DNA of 64,000 nt from Micromonospora halophytica (GTDB lineage Bacteria; Actinomycetota; Actinomycetes; Mycobacteriales; Micromonosporaceae), in the NCBI RefSeq assembly GCF_900090245.1, contig NZ_FMDN01000016.1, forward strand, positions 21,099 to 85,098. Reading direction: 5' to 3'. Shown here piece by piece: positions 49,362-57,464 of the stretch; the first letter of the stretch is position 1, and the number at the start of each line of letters is the position of its first letter. Below the pieces are notes generated by a model. It was not told the DNA's origin. It did not search any database and saw nothing but the letters and a program-made list of their open reading frames with translations. Both the position numbers and the translations under genes were made by a program.

Positions 49362-52259
49362 ATGAGATCACCGCTGTCGGCTCTGCGGCGCAGCCGAATC
49401 CTGGCCAGCCGCCGCCGGATCGTGGCCGCGTCGGTGGTCGTCGTGCTGCTGGCCGCCGCCGTCCTCTGGGCGGCCCGACCCGACCGGCCCGGCTTCCGTA
49501 CGGAGTCCGCCCTGGTCACCGTCCGTTCCGGACCGACCGGCGAGGAGCCGGTCGAGCTGGACACCACGCTCTGGCTGCCCGAGGACGCGTCGGCCGACCG
49601 TCGGGTACCGGCGGTGCTGCTGGCCCACGGCTTCGGCGGCACGAAGGACTCCGTCCGCGCCGACGCGGAGGACCTGGTCGGGCGCGGCTACGCCGTGCTG
49701 ACCTGGACGGCGCGCGGCTTCGGCCGCAGCGGCGGCGAGATCCACCTGGACCACCCCGACTACGAGGTCCGCGACGCCCAGCGGCTGCTGGACCGGCTCG
49801 CCGCCCGGCCGGAGATCCGTACCGACGCCGCCGGCGATCCCCGGGTCGGCGTGGTCGGCGGCTCGTACGGCGGCGGCCTGGCCCTGCTGCTGGCCGCCCA
49901 GGACCAGCGGGTCGACGCGATCGTCCCGATGATCACCTGGAACGACCTGTCCCGCGCCTTCCTTCCGGAGAGCACCGGCCGGCCGGCCACCGAGGGAGTG
50001 TTCAAGAAGGGCTGGGCCGGCATCTTCTTCGGTGGCGGCGGGAACGCCGGCTCCGGCCCGGCCGGGATCTCCGGCAACGCGGCCGCCGCGCCCGAGGGGG
50101 CGCCCGCCTCGGCCGGCCCGCCCAGCCCGATGCCGGGCGCGGGGCCGGGCACCGGACCTTCCCGGGCGCCCGCCGGGGCGGCCGACCCGTCCTGCGGCCG
50201 GTTCGCCGCCGACGTGTGCGCCGCGTACCTGAGGATCGCCACCACCGGACGGGCCGACCAGGCCGCGGTGGACCTGCTGCGCCGTTCCTCCCCGGCCGGC
50301 GTGCTCGACCGGATCAAGGCGCCCACCCTGCTGGTGCAGGGCGAGGCGGACACCCTCTTCCCGCTGGCCGAGGCGGACGCCAACGCGCGGGGCATCGCCG
50401 CCGCCGGCACCCCGGTGCGGGTCGCCTGGTTCACCGGCGGACACGACGGTGGCGAGGGGCCGAAGAGCGACTCCGACCGGGTGAAGTTCCTGACCGCACA
50501 GTGGCTCGACCACTACGTGGCCGGTGACGGCGCGGCTCCGGGCGACGACTTCACCTTCTCCCGCATCGCCGGGTTCGACGCGCTCGACCGGGGACTGGTG
50601 GCCACCGGCTACCGGATCACCGACTACCCGGGGCTGACCGGGCAGGCCCGGCGCGAGGTGGCGGTGCGCGGGCCGGCCCAGCCGGTCGCCAACCCGCCGG
50701 ACGGCAACCCGGCGGCGATCTCCTCGGTGCCGTTCGCCGGGGCGCTCGGCTCGCTGCTCGACGGGGTGGCCGGGGACATCCCGGGCCAGCACGCCCGTTT
50801 CGAGTCCGCGCCGCTGACCGAGGCGGTGGACGTCGTCGGCTCGCCCACCTTCTCCATCCGGGCGGCGTCACCGACCGGTGAGGCGGTGCTCTTCGTCAAG
50901 CTCTACGACGTCGACCCGAGCGGCGCGACCACCCTCCCCTCCGGGCTGGTCGCCCCGGTCCGGCTGACCGGGCTGCCGGCCACGGTCGACGCGGCGCAGC
51001 CGGTCCAGGTCACTCTGCCGGCGATCGTCCGCCGGATCGAGGCGGGGCACCGGCTGCGGGTCGTCGTCGCCACCTCCGACCAGGCGTACACCACGCCGGT
51101 GGAGCCGACCGTGCACACGGTCGCCGCAGGCGACGCCCCGCTGACCCTGCCGACGGTCGACGCCGCCCCGATCCCCACCACCGCCACCGTGTGGCGCTGG
51201 GTGCTGGTCGGGCTGCTCGTGGCCATCGTGGTCGGGCTCGCCGTGGTCGTCGCCGTCGCCCGCCGCCGGCACCGCCGCCAGGACAGCTCCGTGCATCCGC
51301 AGTACGCGGGCGTCCCGCTCGCCGTGCGCGACCTGCGTAAGGAGTACGCCGACGGCTTCGTCGCCGTCTCCCGGGTGGACTTCGAGGTGCATCCCGGCCA
51401 GGTGGTCGGCCTGCTCGGGCCGAACGGCGCCGGCAAGACCACCACCCTGCGGGTGCTGATGGGGCTGACCCGGCCCACCGCCGGCGAGATCTACGTGTTC
51501 GGGCACCGGCTGGTGCCCGGCTCGCCGGTGCTGTCGCGGATCGGCGCGCTGGTCGAGGGGCCCGGTTTCCTGCCCCACCTGTCCGGCCTGGAGAACCTGA
51601 AGGCGTACTGGCGGGCCACCGGGCGACCCTGGGCGGACGCGCACTTCGACGAGGCGCTGGAGATCGCCGGCCTGGGCGCCTCGGTGCACCGGCGGACGAA
51701 GAACTACAGCCACGGCATGCGGCAGCGGCTGGCCATCGCGCAGGCCATGCTCGGCCTGCCGGAGCTGCTGGTGCTCGACGAGCCGACGGACGGGCTGGAC
51801 CCGCCGCAGATCGCCGAGATGCGTCGGGTGCTCCAGCGGTACGCCACCGACGGCCGGGCGGTGCTGGTCTCCAGCCACCTGCTCGCCGAGGTGGAGCAGA
51901 CCTGCACCCACGCGGTGGTGGTCAACAAAGGCCGGATCGTGGCCTCCGGCCCGGTCGGGGAGATCGTCGGGGAGTCGCCGAGCGTGCTGTTCGAGGTGAC
52001 CGACCCGGTCGCCGCCCGCGCGGTGCTGGACCGGCTGGACGGGGTCCGGGTGCTCGCCGCCGGTGACGGCGGGGACGTGCCGCCGGACGGCGGTGGCGGT
52101 GGCCTGGTGGTGGACACCAACGGCACCGCCCGCAGCGAGGTGGTGGCCGAGCTGGTGCGGGCCGGGATCGGGGTGGACCGGGTGGTGCCTCGGCGTCGCC
52201 TGGAGGACGCGTTCCTCGCCCTGGTGGGCGAGAACTCTCGGGGAAGCGGGGACCGGTGA
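49362..52259 (+). CDS. Exported CocE/X-Pro-type alpha/beta-hydrolase fused to an ABC ATPase
   Basis: 965 residues. Residues 16-35 are a membrane/signal segment. About 40-590: alpha/beta hydrolase of the CocE/S15 type with nucleophile GGSYGGG (about S168), VQGEADTLFP Asp, and GGHDGG His, plus the C-terminal jelly-roll of that family. About 610-630: second membrane helix. Then an ABC ATPase: GPNGAGKT, YSHGMRQRLAIAQAMLGLPELLVLDEPTDGLDPP, SSHLL. So the hydrolase should sit outside and the ATPase inside. The permease gene follows with a TGATG overlap. The fusion couples an extracellular hydrolase to an exporter; function unknown. Confidence 0.88.
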   Translation: MRSPLSALRRSRILASRRRIVAASVVVVLLAAAVLWAARPDRPGFRTESALVTVRSGPTGEEPVELDTTLWLPEDASADRRVPAVLLAHGFGGTKDSVRADAEDLVGRGYAVLTWTARGFGRSGGEIHLDHPDYEVRDAQRLLDRLAARPEIRTDAAGDPRVGVVGGSYGGGLALLLAAQDQRVDAIVPMITWNDLSRAFLPESTGRPATEGVFKKGWAGIFFGGGGNAGSGPAGISGNAAAAPEGAPASAGPPSPMPGAGPGTGPSRAPAGAADPSCGRFAADVCAAYLRIATTGRADQAAVDLLRRSSPAGVLDRIKAPTLLVQGEADTLFPLAEADANARGIAAAGTPVRVAWFTGGHDGGEGPKSDSDRVKFLTAQWLDHYVAGDGAAPGDDFTFSRIAGFDALDRGLVATGYRITDYPGLTGQARREVAVRGPAQPVANPPDGNPAAISSVPFAGALGSLLDGVAGDIPGQHARFESAPLTEAVDVVGSPTFSIRAASPTGEAVLFVKLYDVDPSGATTLPSGLVAPVRLTGLPATVDAAQPVQVTLPAIVRRIEAGHRLRVVVATSDQAYTTPVEPTVHTVAAGDAPLTLPTVDAAPIPTTATVWRWVLVGLLVAIVVGLAVVVAVARRRHRRQDSSVHPQYAGVPLAVRDLRKEYADGFVAVSRVDFEVHPGQVVGLLGPNGAGKTTTLRVLMGLTRPTAGEIYVFGHRLVPGSPVLSRIGALVEGPGFLPHLSGLENLKAYWRATGRPWADAHFDEALEIAGLGASVHRRTKNYSHGMRQRLAIAQAMLGLPELLVLDEPTDGLDPPQIAEMRRVLQRYATDGRAVLVSSHLLAEVEQTCTHAVVVNKGRIVASGPVGEIVGESPSVLFEVTDPVAARAVLDRLDGVRVLAAGDGGDVPPDGGGGGLVVDTNGTARSEVVAELVRAGIGVDRVVPRRRLEDAFLALVGENSRGSGDR

Positions 52260-53146
52260 TGGCACAGTCGTCTGCGGTGGGGGAGGTCGGGCCGGGCGGC
52301 GCGGCGGCCGGGTACCGGCCTTCGGCCACCATGCCGTTCGCCGCGGAGTTCCGCCGGCAGGCGTCGCGGCGGCGTACCCAGTTGGCGCTCGGGTTCATGG
52401 TGCTGCTGCCGCTGATCATCCTGGTCGCGTTCCAGTTCGACTCGGGCGACGACGACCGCGACGGTCGGGGCGAGTTCTCCAGCCTGGCCGACCTGGCCAC
52501 CTCGGGCGGGCTGAACTTCACCCTCTTCTCGATCCTGGTCTCGGCGTCCTTCCTGCTGGTCGTGGTGGTGGCGTTGTTCTGCGGGGACACCGTGGCCAGC
52601 GAGGCGAGCTGGGGCAGCCTGCGCTACCTGCTGGCGGTGCCGGTGCCCCGGGCCCGGCTGCTCACGGTGAAGCTGCTGGTCGCGCTCGCGTACTCGGCGC
52701 TGGCCCTGCTGCTGCTCGCCGGCACCGCCCTGCTCGCCGGCACCCTCCGGTACGGCTGGGAGCCGCTGCGCAGCCAGGTCGCCGCCGAGCTGGCCCCGAC
52801 CGACGGGGTGCTGCGGCTGCTGGCGGTGCTCGGCTACCTGGCGGTCGTCCTGCTGGTGGTGGCCGGGCTGGCGTTCCTGCTGTCGGTGACCACGGATGCC
52901 GCGCTCGGCGCGGTCGGCGGCGCGGTGCTGCTCTGGATCCTCTCCAGCATCCTGGACCAGATCACCGCGCTCGGCGCGCTGCGCGCCTTCCTGCCGACGC
53001 ACTACAGCACCGCCTGGCTCGGGCTGCTCTCCACCCCGATGCAGACCGACGACGTGGTCCGGGGCGCGATCTCGGCGATCAGCTACGCGACGATCTTCTG
53101 GGGGCTGGCGTTCTGGCGCTTCACCCGCAAGGACGTCACCTCGTAG
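52259..53146 (+). CDS. ABC-2 type permease partner of the hydrolase-ATPase
   Basis: About 295 residues. Six hydrophobic segments: about 45-60, 95-115, 150-172, 195-220, 223-240 and 270-285. The ATG overlaps the previous stop; a GTG at 52256 is the other option. Typical of two-gene efflux systems. Confidence 0.85.
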   Translation: MAQSSAVGEVGPGGAAAGYRPSATMPFAAEFRRQASRRRTQLALGFMVLLPLIILVAFQFDSGDDDRDGRGEFSSLADLATSGGLNFTLFSILVSASFLLVVVVALFCGDTVASEASWGSLRYLLAVPVPRARLLTVKLLVALAYSALALLLLAGTALLAGTLRYGWEPLRSQVAAELAPTDGVLRLLAVLGYLAVVLLVVAGLAFLLSVTTDAALGAVGGAVLLWILSSILDQITALGALRAFLPTHYSTAWLGLLSTPMQTDDVVRGAISAISYATIFWGLAFWRFTRKDVTS

Positions 53147-53148
53147 CC

Positions 53149-53220
53149 GGGCTCGCCGGTCTCCGCTCGGGCTCGCCGGTCTCCGCTCGGGCTCGCCGGT
53201 CTCCGTGCTCGGGCTCGCCA
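53149..53220. repeat. 20-base tandem repeat after the permease gene
   Basis: GGGCTCGCCGGTCTCCGCTC at 53149-53168 is repeated at 53169-53188 and, with a 2-base insertion, at 53189-53210, then partially to 53220. Just 3' of the permease stop. Confidence 0.75.
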
Positions 53221-53223
53221 TGC

Positions 53224-53270
53224 CGGCGGAATGGCGGTGTCAGTGTCGACCGGACACCGCCATTTCGCCG
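53224..53270. repeat. Dispersed palindromic repeat, copy B
   Basis: 18-base arms (53224-53241 and 53253-53270) with one mismatch, inner arms ATGGCGGTGTC and GACACCGCCAT perfect. The CACCGCCAT(T)TCGCC core resembles copies A and C. Confidence 0.55.
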
Positions 53271-53287
53271 ACACGGTGACGGGCAGG

Positions 53288-53533
53288 TCACTCCGGTGCG
53301 CACCCGTCGTCGTGGTCGGCCGGGCGGAGGCAGCGGCCGGATCCGTCGAGCCGGGCGTCGCACCAGACCCGGGTACGCACGCACTGGCGGTCCTCCTCGG
53401 AGAGGGTGGTCTCGCCGAAGTCGATGGCGAGCACATGACCGAGGGACCGGCGCAGGGCCATGGCCAGGGCGGCGGCCCCGTCGACGCTGGTCAGCGTGGT
53501 CGGCAGGTGGATGATCCAGTGGGGCTCGGTCAC
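53288..53533 (-). CDS. 81-residue Cys-rich protein of unknown function
   Basis: GTG 53533 overlaps the stop of the DivIVA-domain gene (GTGA), so it is coupled to it. The N-terminal half is a plain alpha/beta segment (HWIIHLPTTLTSVDGAAALAMALRRSLGHVLAIDF); the C-terminal half has four Cys (CVRTRVWC, GRCLRP, DGC), perhaps a metal site. Longer open frames run upstream but lack start signals. Family unknown. Confidence 0.6.
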   Translation of the reverse strand: MTEPHWIIHLPTTLTSVDGAAALAMALRRSLGHVLAIDFGETTLSEEDRQCVRTRVWCDARLDGSGRCLRPADHDDGCAPE

Positions 53534-53793
53534 CGGTGCCACCGGCTGTTCGGGGCCACCTGAGTGTGCCGGCAGTCGGTGTGCCGGGACTGCCACTGTC
53601 GTAACGCCTGGCGGATGCGCTCGCCCTCGGTGTTCGCGGTGCACAGGTCACGGGTGAGTCGTTCCAGCTCGTCGGCGAGCCGGTCGAGGTAGGCGTACAC
53701 CTGCTCGGGGTCGAGGCCGCGCCACCGGCGGCGGTCGAAGGTGGCGGCGCGGACGTGCTGCGGGAGCAGGCGCTGCATGGCTCGGTAGATCAC
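53530..53793 (-). CDS. DivIVA-domain small protein
   Basis: 87 residues. RWRGLDPEQVYAYLDRLADELERLTRDLCTANTEGERIRQAL is the DivIVA N-terminal motif (RRGLDxxxVxxYL) and start of its coiled coil, without the long coil of full DivIVA/Wag31. GTG start. It could bind polar membranes or DivIVA itself. Coupled to the Cys-rich gene downstream. Confidence 0.75.
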   Translation of the reverse strand: MIYRAMQRLLPQHVRAATFDRRRWRGLDPEQVYAYLDRLADELERLTRDLCTANTEGERIRQALRQWQSRHTDCRHTQVAPNSRWHR

Positions 53794-53821
53794 GCTGTCT
53801 CGCCTTTCCGATTCCGTCGGT

Positions 53822-54034
53822 TCATCGGCCCGGCGTGGTGGCCGGGCCGCCGGCCAGGTCGAGGGCGTCCTCGCCGCTGCGCCGGGCCTGCCGGATCGCC
53901 GGGTGTGTGCAGCCCGCGCTCATCCGGTCCAGCAGCACGGTGGCGGCGGCCATGGCGTACGTCTCCCGCAGCTCGCCGGCCACCTGCTCGACCGCCCAGA
54001 TCGCGCTCGCGACGGGGATTCCGGAGTCCGTCAC
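53822..54034 (-). CDS. 70-residue helical protein of unknown function
   Basis: GTG 54034 has AAGGAGG eight bases upstream, the strongest ribosome site of this cluster. The chain is one or two long helices (VASAIWAVEQVAGELRETYAMAAATVLLDRM) with a charged tail. No family recognised. It is first in the minus-strand set with the DivIVA-domain and Cys-rich genes, divergent from a GntR gene. Confidence 0.65.
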   Translation of the reverse strand: MTDSGIPVASAIWAVEQVAGELRETYAMAAATVLLDRMSAGCTHPAIRQARRSGEDALDLAGGPATTPGR

Positions 54035-54200
54035 CGGTGCAGACCTCCTTGTGCGTCGGGGTGGGGCCGGGGCAGCACGATTGGCGGCCCGGAGAGGGCT
54101 CCAGGCCGTCGTGCGCTGCCCCGGCTCTGTTCCGGATCCTGTCTTCCGGAGGGTGAACCGTCCTGGTGCCAACCCGGGCGGCTCGTCCTCACACCATTTC

Positions 54201-54216
54201 ACCTAGTGACATAGGT
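54201..54216. promoter_or_regulatory. ACCTA-TAGGT palindrome in the GntR divergent region
   Basis: ACCTA (54201-54205) and TAGGT (54212-54216) are inverted around GTGACA. It lies 70-85 bases before the GntR start in the 250-base gap, a candidate operator for that short GntR protein. Confidence 0.4.
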
Positions 54217-54284
54217 CAACCAGGCGCTTGAGGTTAGGTCGCATGACGTGATCAGATGAGATCGCCAACCCGGGAGGACCACCC

Positions 54285-54512
54285 ATGCCCGCGATCCCAC
54301 TGAGCTACACCGACATTGCGGCGGACATCGCCGCCCGCATCAGTGCCGGCGAGTACGAGCCGGGAGCGAAGCTCCCTTCCTATTCGCAGCTCGCCGATCT
54401 CTATTCGGTGTCCTTCTCCACGGCTGCGCGGGCGGTGGCGCTGCTCCGTGACCGAGGCGTCGTCGTGGGCGCTCCGGGGCGAGGAGTGTTCGTCCGGGAG
54501 ACAGACGGCTGA
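54285..54512 (+). CDS. Short GntR-family regulator (winged helix only)
   Basis: 75 residues. IAADIAARISAGEYEPGAKLPSYSQLADLYSVSFSTAARAVALLRDRGVVVGAPGRGVFV is a complete GntR winged helix with no ligand domain, like the YtrA-type tiny regulators. Start ATG behind GGGAGG. Divergent from the three small minus-strand genes and likely to control them. Confidence 0.85.
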   Translation: MPAIPLSYTDIAADIAARISAGEYEPGAKLPSYSQLADLYSVSFSTAARAVALLRDRGVVVGAPGRGVFVRETDG

Positions 54513-54550
54513 TGCCGCTTGGCGCAGCCGATCCCCGCTGGCTGGGGTAA
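54512..54550 (+). pseudogene. Tiny frame MPLGAADPRWLG overlapping the GntR stop, possible truncated gene
   Basis: ATG 54512 overlaps the GntR TGA (TGATG) and the frame stops after 12 codons. The start resembles the first residues of a second short protein coupled to GntR. The next gene begins on the other strand 47 bases later, so this may be the broken end left by insertion of the lower-GC operon. Weak evidence. Confidence 0.3.
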
Positions 54551-54597
54551 GCCAGATCAGAAGAGGCGGTGGCCACCGTCAGGGCGAGAAGCCGCCC

Positions 54598-55398
54598 CTA
54601 TGGACGAAGTGCGGCCTGTGGAGGTGGGACCACCTTGTCGAGCTGCCGTTCAAGGCTGAGCGGATCGTCGAAGAATTCGACGTCGCTGACGGTGCGGAGT
54701 TCGGCCACGATCGCTGAGGGCCAGTCCTGCGCCGAGCCGTCCAGCGCGGCGACTCGGCTCTCTCTCGCGATCTTCGACAGGCCGAAGACGTGGTAGCAGT
54801 GTTCGGCGGCCTGGTCGGGATCGCGCAGGCTGACGGCCTGCACGTATGCGGCCCTGCCGTCGTTGGCGACCCGCAAGGTGACCGAGCGGCTGCGCCCTGA
54901 CTCCAGTGGAATCGGAGCGTCTCGCTGGAGTTTGCGGCTGCGGCCGGCCCAGGCGCTGACCCGGTCGGTCACTCGATCGACAAACCTCGTCCCTGCCTGG
55001 CGGGGGGCGAGCCAGCGGAGTTGGTCGGCACGCAACGAAGCCTGAGCGACGTCGAGGACCAATTGGCCCAGGTCTTCGTAGGTCCCGAAGGTCGCGATCT
55101 CGCCGGGTGCCGCGTTTACGCCGTTGAGGCCGCCACCCGTCACGATCTCGGCGAACGCCTCGGCTGCCCTGCCGGCGAAGAGGTTCACCCCCGCGATCGC
55201 CAACAGAGATGCGGCGGTGGCGCGGTCGGTGACTCGATAGCCGGAGCCCATCGGCTCGACAAGCACCCGGACGCCGTCGCCGTCACCGTAGGCCAGGGGC
55301 AGGTCGATCAGCAGACCGTCGCCGTACGGGTGAACAACGGTGTTGTCATTGACAGCCCGGAGGACAGCGCCGATGACAGTCGTGGCATCCACGATCAT
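54598..55398 (-). CDS. Protein of unknown function, possibly DUF1828-like
   Basis: 266 residues. The N-terminal domain (DATTVIGAVLRAVNDNTVVHPYGDGLLIDLPLAYGDGDGVRVLVEPMGSGYRVTDRATAASLLAIAGVNL) has the YRVTD motif and layout I associate with DUF1828 proteins; the middle and C-terminal parts are alpha/beta. No membrane segments. ATG behind AGGAGGGAG. Base composition is lower in GC than neighbours. Last of a three-gene minus-strand operon (8-base gap). Confidence 0.6.
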   Translation of the reverse strand: MIVDATTVIGAVLRAVNDNTVVHPYGDGLLIDLPLAYGDGDGVRVLVEPMGSGYRVTDRATAASLLAIAGVNLFAGRAAEAFAEIVTGGGLNGVNAAPGEIATFGTYEDLGQLVLDVAQASLRADQLRWLAPRQAGTRFVDRVTDRVSAWAGRSRKLQRDAPIPLESGRSRSVTLRVANDGRAAYVQAVSLRDPDQAAEHCYHVFGLSKIARESRVAALDGSAQDWPSAIVAELRTVSDVEFFDDPLSLERQLDKVVPPPQAALRP

Positions 55399-55406
55399 CT
55401 CCCTCC

Positions 55407-55883
55407 TCACGGCTCTCGCCAGATGAAGTCGTCCCCGATCGCGATGAAGCACTCCGCAGCGAACGCTTCCAGGATTGCACGATACGTACCGGGTGCGACC
55501 CTGGGTTGTAACGGAACAGCGGGGATGTCGTCCGGTTCGTAGGCTCCCTCGTCACCTCCGCCGGGCTCGCTCCGATGCTTGTGCGTGCCAGGAAAGGGGC
55601 GATGTGGGGTGTTGAGGCACAGCCGGCGGGCGGAGAAGCCCAGGCGCCCGTCGCCAGCAAGGTACTGGAGTGCCGGCTCGCTCGGCCTCAGTTCGTTGAC
55701 CGTCATGCGGAGCCGACACGGAGCCAGCGCCGTGATGGTGGTGTCGACCCGGATGGTGCCCTCCCGGACCACGCGGTTCTTCGTGGTCCAGGTGATGCCG
55801 CCCAGGGTCACCGCTTGAGCGAGAGGTGACAGCAGGGCACCGAGATTGGCAGCCGTCATCAAGCGGGACATCTGCCGGCTCAC
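55407..55883 (-). CDS. Protein of unknown function, middle gene of the lower-GC operon
   Basis: About 158 residues from GTG 55883, which overlaps the TGA of the small frame upstream (GTGA); ATG 55889 is an alternative. Mixed beta-rich sequence (VTLGGITWTTKNRVVREGTIRVDTTITALAPCRLRMTVNELRPSEPALQYLAGDGRLGFSARRLCLN; C-terminus YRAILEAFAAECFIAIGDDFIW). No motif recognised. Composition is below the window average in GC. Confidence 0.55.
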   Translation of the reverse strand: MSRQMSRLMTAANLGALLSPLAQAVTLGGITWTTKNRVVREGTIRVDTTITALAPCRLRMTVNELRPSEPALQYLAGDGRLGFSARRLCLNTPHRPFPGTHKHRSEPGGGDEGAYEPDDIPAVPLQPRVAPGTYRAILEAFAAECFIAIGDDFIWREP

Positions 55884-55996
55884 ACCCATGCCCCCTCTTG
55901 CTCGGCGCGAGCGCTGGCGGGAATCAGGTGGAGCATGGCTCTCATCTGCTCCGTGGCTTCCGCGAACTCTGTCCTGACTCCCTCGGTGCTCGCCAC
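55880..55996 (-). CDS. 38-residue small protein starting the lower-GC operon
   Basis: GTG 55996 with GGAGGG seven bases upstream. Product: a charged helix (VRTEFAEATEQMRAMLHLIPASARAEQEGAWV). The TGA overlaps the GTG of the next gene, so it is probably translated and coupled. No similarity recognised. It is too short for standard gene callers. Confidence 0.5.
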   Translation of the reverse strand: MASTEGVRTEFAEATEQMRAMLHLIPASARAEQEGAWV

Positions 55997-56140
55997 GGAA
56001 CCCTCCGACGTCGATGCGAGACGCGTTCGCTCTCTGTGTCGGGCCGGACACTATCGGACAGGAGTACGTTTGCGCAGTCCCGCCATTCGTGGCGAGTCGA
56101 GAAGCTGACACCGATGGTGCGGGGCCGCGTCGCCGCAGGT

Positions 56141-56797
56141 TCAGAGTCGGCTGTCCGGCGAAGGGGTGGCCTCGGTCGGTGCGCTGGTCGGTGGGACGCT
56201 CGGTGAAGGCTCTCCCTTTCGCTTCCAGGCGCTGACCCCGAGTCGGTTGGTGTTGCCCAGGTCGATCGGGCCGTCGAGGTCGACCGGGACCGCCGGGCGG
56301 CCCGCCGCCGGGGCGATCTCCAGGAGTCGGCCGTCGGCCACTGGCACCGTGGGGTTGTCGACCAGGTTGCGCCAGATGAGGGCCGCTCCGGCGCGCTCCC
56401 CGGGCCGGAGCACGAGCTGTCGGGGAGGGGCGTCGAAGCCGGCGGTGATCTCGTGTGCGCCCTGGACGATCCGGACCTCGATCGGGTCCCCGTCGGCGTC
56501 GCGCAGTCGGGGGACCGGCCAGCCCTTGAGGCGGTACGGCGTGCTGCCGCAGTTGACCAGCTCGATGCCCATCGCCCGCAGTCCCATGGCGGCGCTCACC
56601 CCGAGTTCGGTGATCCGTACGCCGCCGGGCGGGCAGTGGTCGGACGGTGGGGCGGCGGTGGTGGGCGAGCTGGTCGGCGCGGTGGTCGCCGGGTAGGTCG
56701 GCGCGGGCGCGGCGGACGGCGCGGGGCCGGTTGCGCAGCCGGCGACCAGCGCGGCGGCGGCGATTGTGGACAGATGGCCCGCTCTCGTCCTCGTCAC
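56141..56797 (-). CDS. DUF4232-type lipoprotein
   Basis: 218 residues. Lipobox LVAGC at about residues 17-21, Thr/Pro/Ser-rich linker, then a domain starting CPPGGVRITELGVSAAMGLRAMGIELVNCGSTPYRLKGWPVPRLRDADG, the DUF4232 signature (immunoglobulin-like, disulfide-linked). The tail is Ser/Pro-rich. GTG start. Surface role unknown. The 255-base gap to the operon above shows no gene beyond the small frame. Confidence 0.82.
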   Translation of the reverse strand: MTRTRAGHLSTIAAAALVAGCATGPAPSAAPAPTYPATTAPTSSPTTAAPPSDHCPPGGVRITELGVSAAMGLRAMGIELVNCGSTPYRLKGWPVPRLRDADGDPIEVRIVQGAHEITAGFDAPPRQLVLRPGERAGAALIWRNLVDNPTVPVADGRLLEIAPAAGRPAVPVDLDGPIDLGNTNRLGVSAWKRKGEPSPSVPPTSAPTEATPSPDSRL

Positions 56798-56951
56798 CGT
56801 CGGATCCTGGCACGGCCGGGACCTGCCGTGGGGGCGCTTCGCCGCCTTCCGGCGTCCCGTCCGGGGATCTTCCCACCAGCAAAGATTTTATTAACTTCAA
56901 TGCATCTATGCCTCATCCTGGAATGACCCGTCCCATTCCTTGGAGGTGTCG

Positions 56952-57398
56952 ATGAATCTCGACCGTCTGAACGGTCCCGCCCTGTCCCTGTTCCGCATGG
57001 TCGTCGGCCTGCTCTTCCTCTGCCACGGACTGGCGTCGCTCTTCGGCGTCTTCGGCGGCAACCGCGGCAGCGGCGAAGCCGTACCGGTCGGCCAGTGGCC
57101 GGGCTGGTGGGCCGCGCTGATCCAGGTCCTGTGCGGCGCGCTGGTGCTGGCCGGGCTCGTCACCCGACCCGCCGCGCTCGTCGCGTCCGGCTCGATGGCG
57201 TACGCCTACTTTGTGGTGCACCAGCCCGAAGGGCTGCTGCCGCTGCGTAACGGCGGGGAGCTCGCCGCGCTCTTCTGCTGGTCGTTCGCCCTGGTCGTGG
57301 TGCTCGGCCCGGGTCCGTGGGCACTCGACTCGCTGATCCGCCGCAGGCGCGGCGAGGCCGTGGCGCCGCTGTCCGGGCGGAGTTCCGTCCCCGTCTGA
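56952..57398 (+). CDS. DoxX-family membrane protein
   Basis: 148 residues, four membrane segments. LFRMVVGLLFLCHGLASLFGVFGG at the start and LCGALVLAGLVTRPAALVASGSMAYAYFV are DoxX features (quinone-linked or thiol stress membrane protein). ATG 56952 behind TTGGAGGTG. The 150-base upstream region is A/T-rich (56880-56920), unusual here, and probably holds the promoter. Confidence 0.85.
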   Translation: MNLDRLNGPALSLFRMVVGLLFLCHGLASLFGVFGGNRGSGEAVPVGQWPGWWAALIQVLCGALVLAGLVTRPAALVASGSMAYAYFVVHQPEGLLPLRNGGELAALFCWSFALVVVLGPGPWALDSLIRRRRGEAVAPLSGRSSVPV

Positions 57399-57411
57399 CC
57401 CGACCGCGGCA

Positions 57412-57455
57412 CACGTCGCCGGATGCCGGTCCCCCCCGGGGTCTCCGGCGACGTG
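57412..57455. terminator. Convergent terminator after doxX
   Basis: CACGTCGCCGG (57412-57422) and CCGGCGACGTG (57445-57455), perfect 11-bp arms with a 22-base loop, between doxX and the convergent lipoprotein gene. Confidence 0.7.
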
Positions 57456-57464
57456 CCCCCTCCG

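Noticed and set aside
55407..56900. A 497-codon frame joining the lower-GC operon to the DUF4232 gene
   Set aside because: It crosses the real lipoprotein gene out of frame, is Arg/Pro-rich there, and only its last 158 codons have a plausible start and coupling.
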